From: Clostridiales bacterium
GTDB lineage: Bacteria; Bacillota; Clostridia; Oscillospirales; Oscillospiraceae
Assembly (NCBI GenBank): GCA_003150355.1
Contig: QAMJ01000012.1
Coordinates: forward strand, 1 to 64,000
DNA: 64,000 nucleotides
Direction: 5' to 3'
Shown here: piece after piece, positions 30,921 to 39,062 of the stretch
How the letters are laid out: the number at the start of each line of letters is the position of its first letter
Numbering within the stretch: position 1 is the first letter of the stretch
Position numbers and translations under genes: made by a program
The notes under the pieces: generated by a model
What the model was told of the DNA's origin: nothing
The model's database searches: none
Seen by the model: only the letters and a program-made list of their open reading frames with translations

Positions 30921-31577
30921 TTACTGCACACTCTTTATTATTTCTACCATGGTCTTTGCCGCTTCGGTCAGCTTATCGAACTCACCGGCGTCGATCCAAG
31001 CTTTCTTTGCGAGGTTGCCGCCGATGCCAAGCCCGACCGCACCGGCCTTGAGGAAGTCCGCCGCGTTAGACTCATTCACGCCGCCGACGGCCATGAGCTT
31101 CACATGGCTGATGGGCGCGCGGATAGCCTTGAGATAGCTGACGCCGAGGTCTCCCGCCGGGAAGAGCTTGACGAAGTCCGCACCCGCGTCGTGCGCGGTC
31201 ATAACCTCGGTCGGGGTCATAGCACCGGGGAGAGAGACCATGCCGAGCTCAACAGTGCGCTTGATGACGTCAACATTCGTATCTGGGGAGATGATATACT
31301 TGCCGCCGTGGGCATGGGTCAGTTCAACCAGCTCAACATTCGTGACAGTGCCTGCGCCGAAGAGCATCTTACCGCCGAACTCCTCGGTCAGTGCACCGAT
31401 TGCTTCGGCGGTCTGCTGCCATGATGCGGGGTCCTTCTGATTATAGGTGATCTCCATAAGGCGCACACCGCCGGCATACAGCGCGTTTGCGACCTTGCTG
31501 CACTGATCTGCGCTGACACCGCGCACGATGGCGATCAGCTTTTCCTTTTCTATTCTTTCTATTACCTGTTCACGCAT
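30921..31577 (-). CDS. eda: KDPG/KHG aldolase
   Basis: 218 residues from ATG 31577 (AAAGGAG). K-L-I-A-I-V-R-G start, F-G-A-G-T-V-T-N, Schiff-base lysine in D-F-V-K-L-F-P-A-G-D-L-G, and I-S-H-V-K-L-M-A-V-G-G-V. Class I aldolase splitting 2-keto-3-deoxy-6-phosphogluconate to pyruvate and glyceraldehyde-3-phosphate. First gene of the minus-strand operon; a palindrome (31595-31611) lies directly before its ribosome site, opposite to the identical one in front of the iclR gene. Confidence 0.94.
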   Translation of the reverse strand: MREQVIERIEKEKLIAIVRGVSADQCSKVANALYAGGVRLMEITYNQKDPASWQQTAEAIGALTEEFGGKMLFGAGTVTNVELVELTHAHGGKYIISPDTNVDVIKRTVELGMVSLPGAMTPTEVMTAHDAGADFVKLFPAGDLGVSYLKAIRAPISHVKLMAVGGVNESNAADFLKAGAVGLGIGGNLAKKAWIDAGEFDKLTEAAKTMVEIIKSVQ

Positions 31578-31594
31578 ACGAATTTCTCCTTTGA

Positions 31595-31611
31595 TTTTCA
31601 TAATGTGAAAA
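31595..31611. promoter_or_regulatory. Candidate IclR-type operator, eda side
   Basis: The 17-mer TTTTCATAATGTGAAAA is an imperfect palindrome (TTTTCA-TAATG-TGAAAA) and is repeated without change at 31779-31795. An overlapping palindrome AATGTGA / TCACATT spans 31602-31624. It lies at the 5' end of the eda-kdgK-larA unit. Confidence 0.7.
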
Positions 31612-31778
31612 AGGTTATCACATTCTGATATTCGCCTTTATATTACAAAATTACGTCCCTCTTGTCAACCGGATATGCCCCGCTTTGCGCCGTATATGCC
31701 GCCAAAAATACGCGGCTCTTTTTGTGAGAATACTACAATTGACGCGAAGCGCCGGGGCGTGTTAGAGTATGAAAAAGC

Positions 31779-31795
31779 TTTTCATAATGTGAAAA
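31779..31795. promoter_or_regulatory. Candidate IclR-type operator, iclR side
   Basis: Second exact copy of TTTTCATAATGTGAAAA, 12 bases before the iclR start codon. Its position over the likely transcription start predicts self-repression. Confidence 0.7.
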
Positions 31796-31807
31796 CGGAG
31801 ATATGCT

Positions 31808-32572
31808 ATGGCAAACTCAACACCTGTACAGTCGATAGACCGTGTTTTTGATATAGTCGAGGCGCTCTCTTCCAGCCCGCACGGGATGAGCCTGACCGAT
31901 CTTGCCGCTGCGGTCGGTCTGCACGTCAGTACCGTGCACCGTCTGCTCGCCTCGCTCTCCTCACGCGGCTATGTGCAGAAAGACATAGAGACAGGGAAGT
32001 ACCGCCTGACGCTGAAAATGTTCGAGGTCGGCAGCCGCGCGGCCTGCGGGGTGAACCTCGTGTCGATCGCGCGGCCATACCTTGAGCGGCTCGCGGAGTT
32101 CAGCGGCGAGGCCGTCCACCTTGTCGCGCGCCTGGGCGATGAAGTCGTGTACCTCTATAAGGAGGACACGAGCAGCAGCATCGCGCGCATGGCATCGTTC
32201 GTCGGGCTCAAGAACCCGATGTACTGCACAGGCGTCGGCAAGTGCATTCTGGCAAATCTCCCGCCGGAGGCCGTGCGCGGGATATGGGACAGATCCGTCA
32301 TAACCGCGTTCACGCCGAACACCATCACGGACTTTGACCGGCTCACCGCGGAGCTGAAACAGATAAAGGCTCAGGGCTACGCGCTCGATAACGAGGAGCA
32401 CGAACCCGGCGTATTCTGCATCGCCGCGCCAATCTTCGATTACAGCGCCCATCCCGTCGCCGCAATAAGCGTATCCGCCCCAGCGTCCAGAATGGAGCCG
32501 GAGCGGATAAAGGAGATCGCCGCGCAGGTCGTCAGCAGCGCCGGTGCGATCACGGGCGTCCTCGGCGGCTGA
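31808..32572 (+). CDS. IclR family transcriptional regulator
   Basis: 254 residues. N-terminal winged HTH (S-I-D-R-V-F-D-I-V-E-A-L...G-M-S-L-T-D-L-A-A-A-V-G-L-H-V-S-T-V-H-R-L-L-A-S-L) and C-terminal IclR effector domain (A-R-P-Y-L-E-R-L-A-E-F-S-G-E-A-V-H-L; N-P-M-Y-C-T-G-V-G-K; A-I-S-V-S-A-P). Divergent from eda-kdgK-larA, with one 17-base palindrome before each, so it most likely represses both and is released by a sugar-acid intermediate such as KDG, as KdgR does. It converges with the SDR gene, only three bases apart. Confidence 0.93.
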   Translation: MANSTPVQSIDRVFDIVEALSSSPHGMSLTDLAAAVGLHVSTVHRLLASLSSRGYVQKDIETGKYRLTLKMFEVGSRAACGVNLVSIARPYLERLAEFSGEAVHLVARLGDEVVYLYKEDTSSSIARMASFVGLKNPMYCTGVGKCILANLPPEAVRGIWDRSVITAFTPNTITDFDRLTAELKQIKAQGYALDNEEHEPGVFCIAAPIFDYSAHPVAAISVSAPASRMEPERIKEIAAQVVSSAGAITGVLGG

Positions 32573-32575
32573 GGG

Positions 32576-33340
32576 TCATTTAAAATACGTATTATCCACG
32601 GCGGATGGCAGAAGCTGTCCGCCGTCGACTGTTATGTCACTGCCGGTGACATACTTGGCAGCGTCCGAGATGAGGTACAGCACCGCCGCGGCGATCTCCT
32701 CAGGCTGACCGGTGCGCTGCGCCGGGATACGGGAGACGAGCATCTTCTCCCTGTCGGTGACGACATTCGGGTCAGTCACCTTTATATATCCCGGGGACAC
32801 GCTGTTGACCCTTATTCCGTAGGGCGCGAGCTCGAGCGCCATGTGCTGCGTGAGCTTATAGACCGCGGCCTTTGCCGGGCCGTATACGCTGGCCTTGGGG
32901 TAGTTCGTGCCGCGGTGGACGCTGCTGGTGTTTATGATGCAGCCGCGCGTACCGTGGCGGATCATGTCCTTCGCAGCGCGCTGGGCGCAGAAGAACGTGC
33001 CGCGCAGGTCGACGTTCGTGATGGTATCGAACATCTCGGGCGAGACTTCGAGAAAGGGCATAAACTTCGTGATGCCCGCGTTGTTGACGAGCACGTCAAT
33101 GTTCCCGAACTCCCGCTCTAAGGTATCGAACATCGGGTCGATATCGTCAAGCCTTGTGAGGTCGGCCTTTATGGCCATCGACCTTCTGCCGAGAGCGCGG
33201 ACTTTTTCAACCGTGTCCTTCGCCTGCTCCTCGCTTCCGCAATAGCTGATGCAGACGTCGTACCCCGCCTTTGCAAGCTCAATGGCCTCGCCCTTGCCGA
33301 TGCCGTGACCGGCGCCTGTGACCAATGCGATCTTTGCCAT
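32576..33340 (-). CDS. SDR family NAD(P)-dependent oxidoreductase
   Basis: 254 residues. Cofactor motif T-G-A-G-H-G-I-G-K-G (residues 8-17), N-N-A-G, catalytic Ser in I-I-N-T-S-S-V-H and Y-x-x-x-K in S-V-Y-G-P-A-K; S-P-G-Y-I and the C-terminal T-V-D-G-G-Q-L are usual for 3-oxoacyl-ACP-reductase/glucose-dehydrogenase type SDRs. Follows the mutarotase-fold gene in one operon, so it probably oxidises or reduces a sugar or aldonate. The exact substrate is not shown by sequence. Confidence 0.88.
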   Translation of the reverse strand: MAKIALVTGAGHGIGKGEAIELAKAGYDVCISYCGSEEQAKDTVEKVRALGRRSMAIKADLTRLDDIDPMFDTLEREFGNIDVLVNNAGITKFMPFLEVSPEMFDTITNVDLRGTFFCAQRAAKDMIRHGTRGCIINTSSVHRGTNYPKASVYGPAKAAVYKLTQHMALELAPYGIRVNSVSPGYIKVTDPNVVTDREKMLVSRIPAQRTGQPEEIAAAVLYLISDAAKYVTGSDITVDGGQLLPSAVDNTYFK

Positions 33341-33373
33341 GATGTAAGTTTCCTTTCTTTTTATTATTCCTGT

Positions 33374-34252
33374 TTATTTCACTTCAAATGTATAGCTGCG
33401 GCGATAACTCACGCTCTCCCCGCTTTCAAGGTCGATGGGTGCAAACACCTCGGGGCAGAAAGCGTTGAAATTGTTCCAGCTGTAGAAATTGCAGACGGGA
33501 ACGCCGTCCTCGATGAGGACGCTCATGCCCTTTGCCGCGTTCTCAAGCTTCATCCAATGGCTCTTGAGCCCCTCCCAGCCGCGGATCCAGAACGCGCTGG
33601 ACTCTGTCGGCCCGTCAAATTCGCCGAGGCGGTAAGCATCGCGCTCGATGATCAGCTCACCGCGGCGCAGCTTCGGCTCGATGGTATAGGGGAAAGACAG
33701 GCGGTAATCGGAGTTTATCACGCCGCCGTCGAAATTAAAGAAGTTGTGGGAAAATTCGGTCGCGTGTATGGCCCTGGGGCCGACGTTCTTGACCGTGATG
33801 TCCATGTGCAGGGTGTTCCCCTCGAGGGTGTAGAGCTTCTCCATGTCCATAGCAACACCGCAGCAGAGATGCGGGAGCGTCCTGATCTTAACGAAATTCT
33901 CCCCTGTCTCGACCGCGTGCTCAAACGGCACAGTCGGGTAATCCTTTGTAAACAGGAACGGCGAGGTGTCCGTCTTCTTGAGCAGCCCCACGCCGGGCAG
34001 CGGGAAATAGTCCGCAACAGAAGCGCTGTCAAAAAGCGCCGTATCGCGCCACTCAAACACATTCACAAGCCCCACGCCGCCGAGGCCTACTCCGCCGCTG
34101 CTGTTGAGCTCCTTGGAAAGGAACGTGTGCCCCTTTTGCCACACCTGCTCGACCATGCCGCCCCAGTCATAGCGCGAACGGTCATAGCCCCAGCCGGGCA
34201 GCAGGATATTTGCTCTGATGCTTCCGTTGTCAATGATAACCGATTTTTCCAT
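33374..34252 (-). CDS. Aldose 1-epimerase-like (galactose mutarotase fold) protein
   Basis: 292 residues from ATG 34252 with AGGAG before it. Beta-rich protein with G-G-M-V-E-Q-V-W, H-T-F-L-S-K-E-L, R-T-L-P-H-L-C-C-G-V, H-A-T-E-F-S-H-N-F-F and C-N-F-Y-S-W-N-N-F-N-A-F-C-P-E, matching the carbohydrate-binding mutarotase-like (DUF4432/aldose epimerase-type) fold. It may open, epimerise or simply bind the sugar taken up by the TRAP system. Divergent from gntR, with one ATATCAAATAT box (34376-34386) in between. Confidence 0.75.
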   Translation of the reverse strand: MEKSVIIDNGSIRANILLPGWGYDRSRYDWGGMVEQVWQKGHTFLSKELNSSGGVGLGGVGLVNVFEWRDTALFDSASVADYFPLPGVGLLKKTDTSPFLFTKDYPTVPFEHAVETGENFVKIRTLPHLCCGVAMDMEKLYTLEGNTLHMDITVKNVGPRAIHATEFSHNFFNFDGGVINSDYRLSFPYTIEPKLRRGELIIERDAYRLGEFDGPTESSAFWIRGWEGLKSHWMKLENAAKGMSVLIEDGVPVCNFYSWNNFNAFCPEVFAPIDLESGESVSYRRSYTFEVK

Positions 34253-34375
34253 TGCACTTATCACTCCTGAGTACCGGGCACTTTTGCCAAAGTTCCGGCA
34301 GATTTTTTATGCACGCTGCACAAGACCCCTTGTGTTATCTGGCTTTATGGTAGCAGAGATTGATCGAAATGTCAA

Positions 34376-34386
34376 ATATCAAATAT
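34376..34386. promoter_or_regulatory. Candidate GntR box 1
   Basis: ATATCAAATAT, inside TCAAATATCAAATATCA (34372-34388), between the mutarotase gene and gntR. Exactly the same 11-mer occurs at 35218-35228 and 35250-35260 in front of the TRAP operon. Confidence 0.6.
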
Positions 34387-34487
34387 CATTTCCGCGATAA
34401 AGTCTATTGACAATTCGCTGCGCGCTTGATAATATTGTGAACGAAGAATGAATTACGCAGCGAAATACAGAACACGGAGCGGTTGTT

Positions 34488-35153
34488 ATGGCAGAGAAAA
34501 TAGTCTTTGAAGGCACGGTTGCCTCCAAGGTCACAGAGCGTCTGCGCGAGGATATAATCAGCAAGAAGATAGAAGCCGGCAGCCGCATCACGATAAAAGA
34601 GATCTCAGAGCGCTACGGCACGAGCAATATGCCCGTGCGCGAGGCTTTCAGAACGCTCGAGGGCGAGAAGCTGCTGGAGATCAACGCCTACAAGGGCGCG
34701 ACCGTTCTGTGCATCGACGAGACCTTTGTCAGGGAGATATACGGCCTGCTCCGAGCGCTGGAGTGCCTTATCTATGAATCTGCCCTGCCCTATATAGACG
34801 ATGAGCTTATAGACGAGCTCAAGGCCGTAAATGAGGAGATTGGCCTTATCGCCGCCGGTCAGACGCTCAGCACCGGCTACATAGACCTGAACACGAAATT
34901 CCACGGGCTGATAATGTCCCGCGGCGGCAACTCTAAAGCTATCGAGCTTTACCGCTATTACCATATGCTTATCCGCGCCCTGCGCAAAAGCTATATGCCC
35001 AGCATCGTGCGCGTACAGGCAGTGTACGGCGAGCATGAGGAGCTTATCGCCGCGCTCGAAAAGAAAGACGCACTTGCCATCAAGGCCGCGGTCGACAAGC
35101 ACGTCGGCCACGCGATGGAGAACTTCCTGAAGGTATACGCCGGGCAGATCTGA
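34488..35153 (+). CDS. GntR/FadR family transcriptional regulator
   Basis: 221 residues, GGAGCGG ribosome site. N-terminal winged HTH (V-T-E-R-L-R-E-D-I-I-S-K-K-I-E-A-G-S-R-I-T-I-K-E-I-S-E-R-Y-G-T-S-N-M-P-V-R-E-A-F-R-T-L) and all-helical FCD effector domain (I-Y-E-S-A-L-P, F-H-G-L-I-M, K-A-A-V-D-K-H-V-G-H) with metal/acid-binding histidines. Such proteins control sugar-acid transport and breakdown. Three identical A+T-rich boxes around the gene make it the likely regulator of the TRAP-dehydratase operon. Confidence 0.92.
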   Translation: MAEKIVFEGTVASKVTERLREDIISKKIEAGSRITIKEISERYGTSNMPVREAFRTLEGEKLLEINAYKGATVLCIDETFVREIYGLLRALECLIYESALPYIDDELIDELKAVNEEIGLIAAGQTLSTGYIDLNTKFHGLIMSRGGNSKAIELYRYYHMLIRALRKSYMPSIVRVQAVYGEHEELIAALEKKDALAIKAAVDKHVGHAMENFLKVYAGQI

Positions 35154-35217
35154 CGCCCCGGCTCCGGTCATATGCCGGGATAGAAAATTCTGCTCCGGCA
35201 TGATTATTGTCTGAAGA

Positions 35218-35260
35218 ATATCAAATATCATATTCTTGTGCTGCCTAAAATATCAAATAT
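35218..35260. promoter_or_regulatory. Candidate GntR boxes 2 and 3 before the TRAP operon
   Basis: ATATCAAATAT at 35218-35228 (within the inverted repeat GAATAT...ATATTC, 35216-35235) and again at 35250-35260, spaced 32 bases start to start, about three helical turns. They lie 50-90 bases before the dctQ start and could overlap its promoter. Confidence 0.65.
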
Positions 35261-35309
35261 TAAAATTGCTTTGCACATACACAAATAAACGTAAGTGGAG
35301 GTAATAAAC

Positions 35310-35819
35310 TTGAAAGCAATTGGTAAAATCTTTGATGTCCTTGAGAAGATCCTCAAGAACATCTGCGGCACGCTTGTCGTAGGCTTTACCGGCATCACCC
35401 TCGTCGCCGTTATCGCCCGATACGTGCTCAACTCTCCCATCTGGTGGAGCGAGCAGCTCTGCCGCTACCTGTTCATCTGGATGCTGATGCTCTATTTCCC
35501 CATCATTGTCCGCCATGAGCAGAACCTCGGCTTTGACGTTCTTGTGAAGCGCCTGCCGAAGAAGTTCCAGGACATCTCCTGGCTCATCTGCAATATGCTC
35601 ATCTGTGCTTTCGGCGGTTTCTACTTTGCCTACACCGTCCAGCTGTGCCAGAAGTTCAATGCGGCGCACAAGTACCTTGACGGTATACATCTGCCTGCCT
35701 CCTTTATGTACTCCTCTCAGGCGGTCGGCGCGGCGCTGCTCGTGCTCTTCTCGCTCGAGGTCGTTATCAATCTGTTTATCAAGATAATTCACGAGAATAA
35801 GGATGGTGAAGAGATATGA
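35310..35819 (+). CDS. dctQ: TRAP transporter small permease (DctQ type)
   Basis: 169 residues from TTG 35310, which has GGAGG at the right distance; an in-frame GTG at 35295 lies on the ribosome site itself. Four membrane helices, with W-W-S-E-Q-L-C-R-Y-L-F-I-W (the W-x-E-E/Q-x-x-R signature of DctQ). Forms the membrane part of a tripartite uptake system with DctM. Overlaps dctM by four bases. Confidence 0.9.
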   Translation: MKAIGKIFDVLEKILKNICGTLVVGFTGITLVAVIARYVLNSPIWWSEQLCRYLFIWMLMLYFPIIVRHEQNLGFDVLVKRLPKKFQDISWLICNMLICAFGGFYFAYTVQLCQKFNAAHKYLDGIHLPASFMYSSQAVGAALLVLFSLEVVINLFIKIIHENKDGEEI

Positions 35820-37087
35820 TGCTTGGTATTCTTTTCGGGCTGTTCTTCCTGCTGCTGTTCATCGGCATGCCCGTCGCCTACGGCATGGTCATTTCCGCCG
35901 TCGTTACTCTTTTCTTTGACCCCTCGCTCACCGGTATAATCATCCCACAGAAGCTCTTCACCGGTATGGACTCTTTCTCCCTCATGGCAGTGCCTTTCTT
36001 CATGCTGGCCGGTACCCTGATGGAGAAGTCCGGCATCACCGACATCCTCGTCAACTGGGCAAAGAGCCTTGTCGGCCACTTCAAGGGCGGCCTCGGCCAC
36101 GCGACTATCGTCACCGGCGTCGTGATGGCGGGTGTCTCCGGTTCTGCGAATGCCGATACCTCCGCTCTCGCCTCCATCCTTGTCCCCATCATGCGCAAGG
36201 ACGGCTATGACGACGGCTACTCCTGCGCCCTCGTCTCCTCCTGCGGCGCTCTCGGCCCGGTCATCCCGCCGAGCATAATGATGGTGCTCTACTCCGGTGT
36301 TACCTCCATCGCCATCGGCAAGCTGTTCATGGCCGGTATCATCCCCGGTCTCGTCATCGCCATCGGCTACATGGTCGTCAACGGCGTCTACGCCCGCAAG
36401 GCCGGTATCCCCAAGTCGAAGTTTGTCGGCTGGAAGGCTCTCGGTCAGGACACTCTCAAGGCGCTGCCCGCGCTCATCATGCCCGTGATAATCATCGGCG
36501 GCATCCTCTCCGGTGCCACCACCGCGACCGAAGCCGGCGTTGTCGCCTGCGTATACAGCATCATATACGGCTTCATCCGCAAGACCATGAACACCAAGCA
36601 CGTCTGGGAGTGCTTCAAGGATGCAGTCCACGGCACGACCAACTGCATGATCGTCGTTGTTTTTGCCGGTATCTTCGGCACCCTTGCCACGAACTACAAC
36701 CTCTCCAAGGTCGTGCTCGCCGCGTCTCAGGTCTTCCACGGCAACCCCTACCTGATCCTGATATTCATCAGCATCATCCTCTACATAGCCGGTATGTTCA
36801 TCGATTCCAACGCTGCGATGCTCATGCTCGTGCCTATCTTCACCCCGCTCATCGCCGCCTACGGCTTTGACCCGATCTACTTCGCAATGGTCTGCATCCT
36901 GACGCTCGACATGGGCGGCATGTCTCCCCCGGTCGGCCTGCTCATGTACATCTCCGCAAGCATTACCGACACCCCGCTCGAGAAGGTCGTCAGAAATATC
37001 TTCAAGTTCATCACCGTCAACTACAGCGTGACCCTGCTCGTCATCTTCATCCCCGCGCTTGTCACTTGGCTTCCCTCTCTGATGTGA
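35816..37087 (+). CDS. dctM: TRAP transporter large permease (DctM type)
   Basis: 423 residues with about 12 hydrophobic segments; F-F-M-L-A-G-T-L-M-E-K-S-G-I-T, S-G-S-A-N-A-D-T-S-A-L-A-S-I-L, G-P-V-I-P-P-S-I-M-M-V-L-Y and D-M-G-G-M-S-P-P-V-G-L are typical DctM blocks. It is the sodium-driven transport channel of the TRAP system. Start ATG overlaps the dctQ stop. Confidence 0.93.
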   Translation: MMLGILFGLFFLLLFIGMPVAYGMVISAVVTLFFDPSLTGIIIPQKLFTGMDSFSLMAVPFFMLAGTLMEKSGITDILVNWAKSLVGHFKGGLGHATIVTGVVMAGVSGSANADTSALASILVPIMRKDGYDDGYSCALVSSCGALGPVIPPSIMMVLYSGVTSIAIGKLFMAGIIPGLVIAIGYMVVNGVYARKAGIPKSKFVGWKALGQDTLKALPALIMPVIIIGGILSGATTATEAGVVACVYSIIYGFIRKTMNTKHVWECFKDAVHGTTNCMIVVVFAGIFGTLATNYNLSKVVLAASQVFHGNPYLILIFISIILYIAGMFIDSNAAMLMLVPIFTPLIAAYGFDPIYFAMVCILTLDMGGMSPPVGLLMYISASITDTPLEKVVRNIFKFITVNYSVTLLVIFIPALVTWLPSLM

Positions 37088-37157
37088 CAGGGAAACAAAT
37101 CCGGAATCCCGGAGCATCTGCTCTGTGATCATAAAAAAATTTAGGAGGAACCCCAAA

Positions 37158-38222
37158 ATGAAGAAACTCATCGCTCTGGTGCTTGCACTCGTTATGTGCT
37201 TTGCACTGTGCGCCTGCGGCCAGTCCGCTGCCCCTGCAGCAACGGAAGCTCCCGCAGCAGAACCCGCAGCCGACGCTGCAGCTGACACCGCAGCAGTCGA
37301 GTACCCCGAGATGACCCTGAAGCTCTCCCACCACAATGCTGTTGACCAGCCCATCCACGAAGCACTGACCAAGTGGGCGACCATGATCAACGAGCAGTCC
37401 GGCGGCAAGATCACCATCGACATCTACCCCGCAGCTTCCCTCTACAACCAGACCGACGCTCAGGATGCCGTCCAGATGGGCACCCTCGATATGTGCCTTG
37501 CTGACTGCTCCCAGCTCTCTTCCGCAGTCCCCGCTTTCGCACTGACCGCAATGCCTTTCCTGTATGACAGCTATGAGACCGCAGGCAAGGTCATCTTCGG
37601 CGAAGTCGGCGCACAGCTCGACCAGCAGCTCGAGGATACCCTGAATATGCACGCTTTCGGCTGGACTTGGAACAACTTCCGCAACATGATCACCAAGACC
37701 CCCATCACCAGCCTTGACGACTGCAAGGGCTACAAGCTCCGCTCCCCCGGCACTGACCTCTACCTGAACACCTTCAACACCCTCGGCATGAGCCCCACCG
37801 TCGTTCCCTGGAACGAGGCCTACACCGCAATGCAGTCCGGCCTTGTTGACGGCGTTGAGTCCGGTCTCGAAGCCTTCTACACTCAGGGCTTCTATGAGCT
37901 CGGCAAGTACGTTTGCCTGTCCCGCCACATGATCTCCGTTATCGGCCCTGTTATGAACGCCGATAAGTGGAACTCCCTCGACGAGGCCACTCAGGAGCTC
38001 TTCACCTCCACCTGGAAGCAGTGCCAGGAAGAGCTGAACGAGACCGTTATCGCAAACGAGTCCGGCTACCAGACCAAGCTCGAAGAAGCCGGCTGCACCA
38101 TCACCCAGTTTGACGACCAGCAGGCTCTCATCGACCTCTTCACTCCGTTCTGGAGCGAGAGCGCCGAGGCCGGCGGCTACACCGATCTGCTCGATCAGGT
38201 TCTTGCCATCGTCAACGGCTGA
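37158..38222 (+). CDS. dctP: TRAP solute-binding lipoprotein (DctP type)
   Basis: 354 residues from ATG 37158 (AGGAGG upstream). Lipoprotein signal M-K-K-L-I-A-L-V...F-A-L-C-A-C-G with Cys at the lipobox, an Ala/Glu/Pro linker, then the DctP fold: L-S-H-H-N, K-W-A-T-M-I-N-E-Q-S-G-G-K-I, M-P-F-L-Y-D, K-G-Y-K-L-R-S-P (with the carboxylate-binding Arg), N-E-A-Y-T-A-M-Q-S-G-L-V-D-G-V-E. It should bind a sugar acid or another carboxylate outside the cell, in line with the dehydratase genes downstream. Confidence 0.92.
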   Translation: MKKLIALVLALVMCFALCACGQSAAPAATEAPAAEPAADAAADTAAVEYPEMTLKLSHHNAVDQPIHEALTKWATMINEQSGGKITIDIYPAASLYNQTDAQDAVQMGTLDMCLADCSQLSSAVPAFALTAMPFLYDSYETAGKVIFGEVGAQLDQQLEDTLNMHAFGWTWNNFRNMITKTPITSLDDCKGYKLRSPGTDLYLNTFNTLGMSPTVVPWNEAYTAMQSGLVDGVESGLEAFYTQGFYELGKYVCLSRHMISVIGPVMNADKWNSLDEATQELFTSTWKQCQEELNETVIANESGYQTKLEEAGCTITQFDDQQALIDLFTPFWSESAEAGGYTDLLDQVLAIVNG

Positions 38223-38236
38223 TCCGACTGAACTTT

Positions 38237-38266
38237 ATAACGGGCATCCCAACGGATGCCCGTTAT
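38237..38266 (+). terminator. Hairpin after dctP
   Basis: ATAACGGGCATCC pairs exactly with GGATGCCCGTTAT around a CAAC loop. There is no T-run behind it, so it may be an mRNA-stabilising or partly terminating structure that raises dctP levels over the enzyme genes downstream. Confidence 0.65.
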
Positions 38267-38339
38267 ATCCTAAGCAATGTGTTTTGTATTTAACGCAAAG
38301 CATATTGCTCAGGATATAAGATAAAGCGAGGAACTGTAT

Positions 38340-39047
38340 ATGAAGATAAGCTGGCTCGGTCAGGCGGGCTTCCGTCTGGTCACGGATAACGGCACGGTCA
38401 TTATGATTGACCCCTATCTTTCCGATACGCTCAGATATAAAAAAGGTGAGAGCTACCGCCGCGAAGTCCCGGTGAGGGATGAGCTTTTGGACTCCCACGT
38501 CGACGTTGTGATACTCACCCATATCCATGACGACCATACCGACTTCGGCACGCTCGACAGGCTGCTCGCTGCGAACGGCCCTGTTGCGGTGCTGGCACCG
38601 GTGAATGTGCTCGCCGCGCTCCGCGCGCGCTATGCAAGGGCAGAGAACTATATGCTCTTTGATCCCGGCATTGAAATTACGCTGAGCGGCATCCGCTTCA
38701 GCTCGACCTACGCCGCGCACAGCGATGAGCACCCCATCGGCGTTGTCATCGAGGGCGACGGCAAGGTCATCTGCCACACCGGGGACACCATGTTCCATAA
38801 GCGCCTCCCGGCAGAATACCCGCAGGGCGCAGACCTGCTGATGCTCCCGATAAACGGCAGCGGCTACAACATGAACGCCGTCGACGCCGCGCGCCTTACA
38901 GCGATCCTCGCACCGAAGGCCGTGCTCCCGATGCACTGGGATATGTTCAAGGCTTACGGCTGTGACGTGAATGAGTTTATATCGGAGTTCCGGGACGGCG
39001 GCCAGCGCATCCTTGTCCCCGAACACTATGCCGAATTTGAAGTATAA
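38340..39047 (+). CDS. Metallo-beta-lactamase fold hydrolase (UlaG-like)
   Basis: 235 residues. W-L-G-Q-A-G-F start, metal motif T-H-I-H-D-D-H-T-D (H-x-H-x-D-H), A-H-S-D-E-H-P-I-G, H-T-G-D-T-M and P-M-H-W-D. The overall pattern fits the L-ascorbate-6-phosphate lactonase-like (UlaG) branch of MBL enzymes. In this operon a lactonase acting on a sugar-acid lactone before dehydration is plausible. GAGG ribosome site; 15 bases before the next gene. Confidence 0.82.
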   Translation: MKISWLGQAGFRLVTDNGTVIMIDPYLSDTLRYKKGESYRREVPVRDELLDSHVDVVILTHIHDDHTDFGTLDRLLAANGPVAVLAPVNVLAALRARYARAENYMLFDPGIEITLSGIRFSSTYAAHSDEHPIGVVIEGDGKVICHTGDTMFHKRLPAEYPQGADLLMLPINGSGYNMNAVDAARLTAILAPKAVLPMHWDMFKAYGCDVNEFISEFRDGGQRILVPEHYAEFEV

Positions 39048-39062
39048 CTGGAGGATACATCC

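Noticed and set aside
35789..37423. 544-codon minus-strand frame opposite dctM and dctP
   Set aside because: Asp/Gly/His-rich product typical of antisense reading of membrane protein genes; crosses two clear genes.
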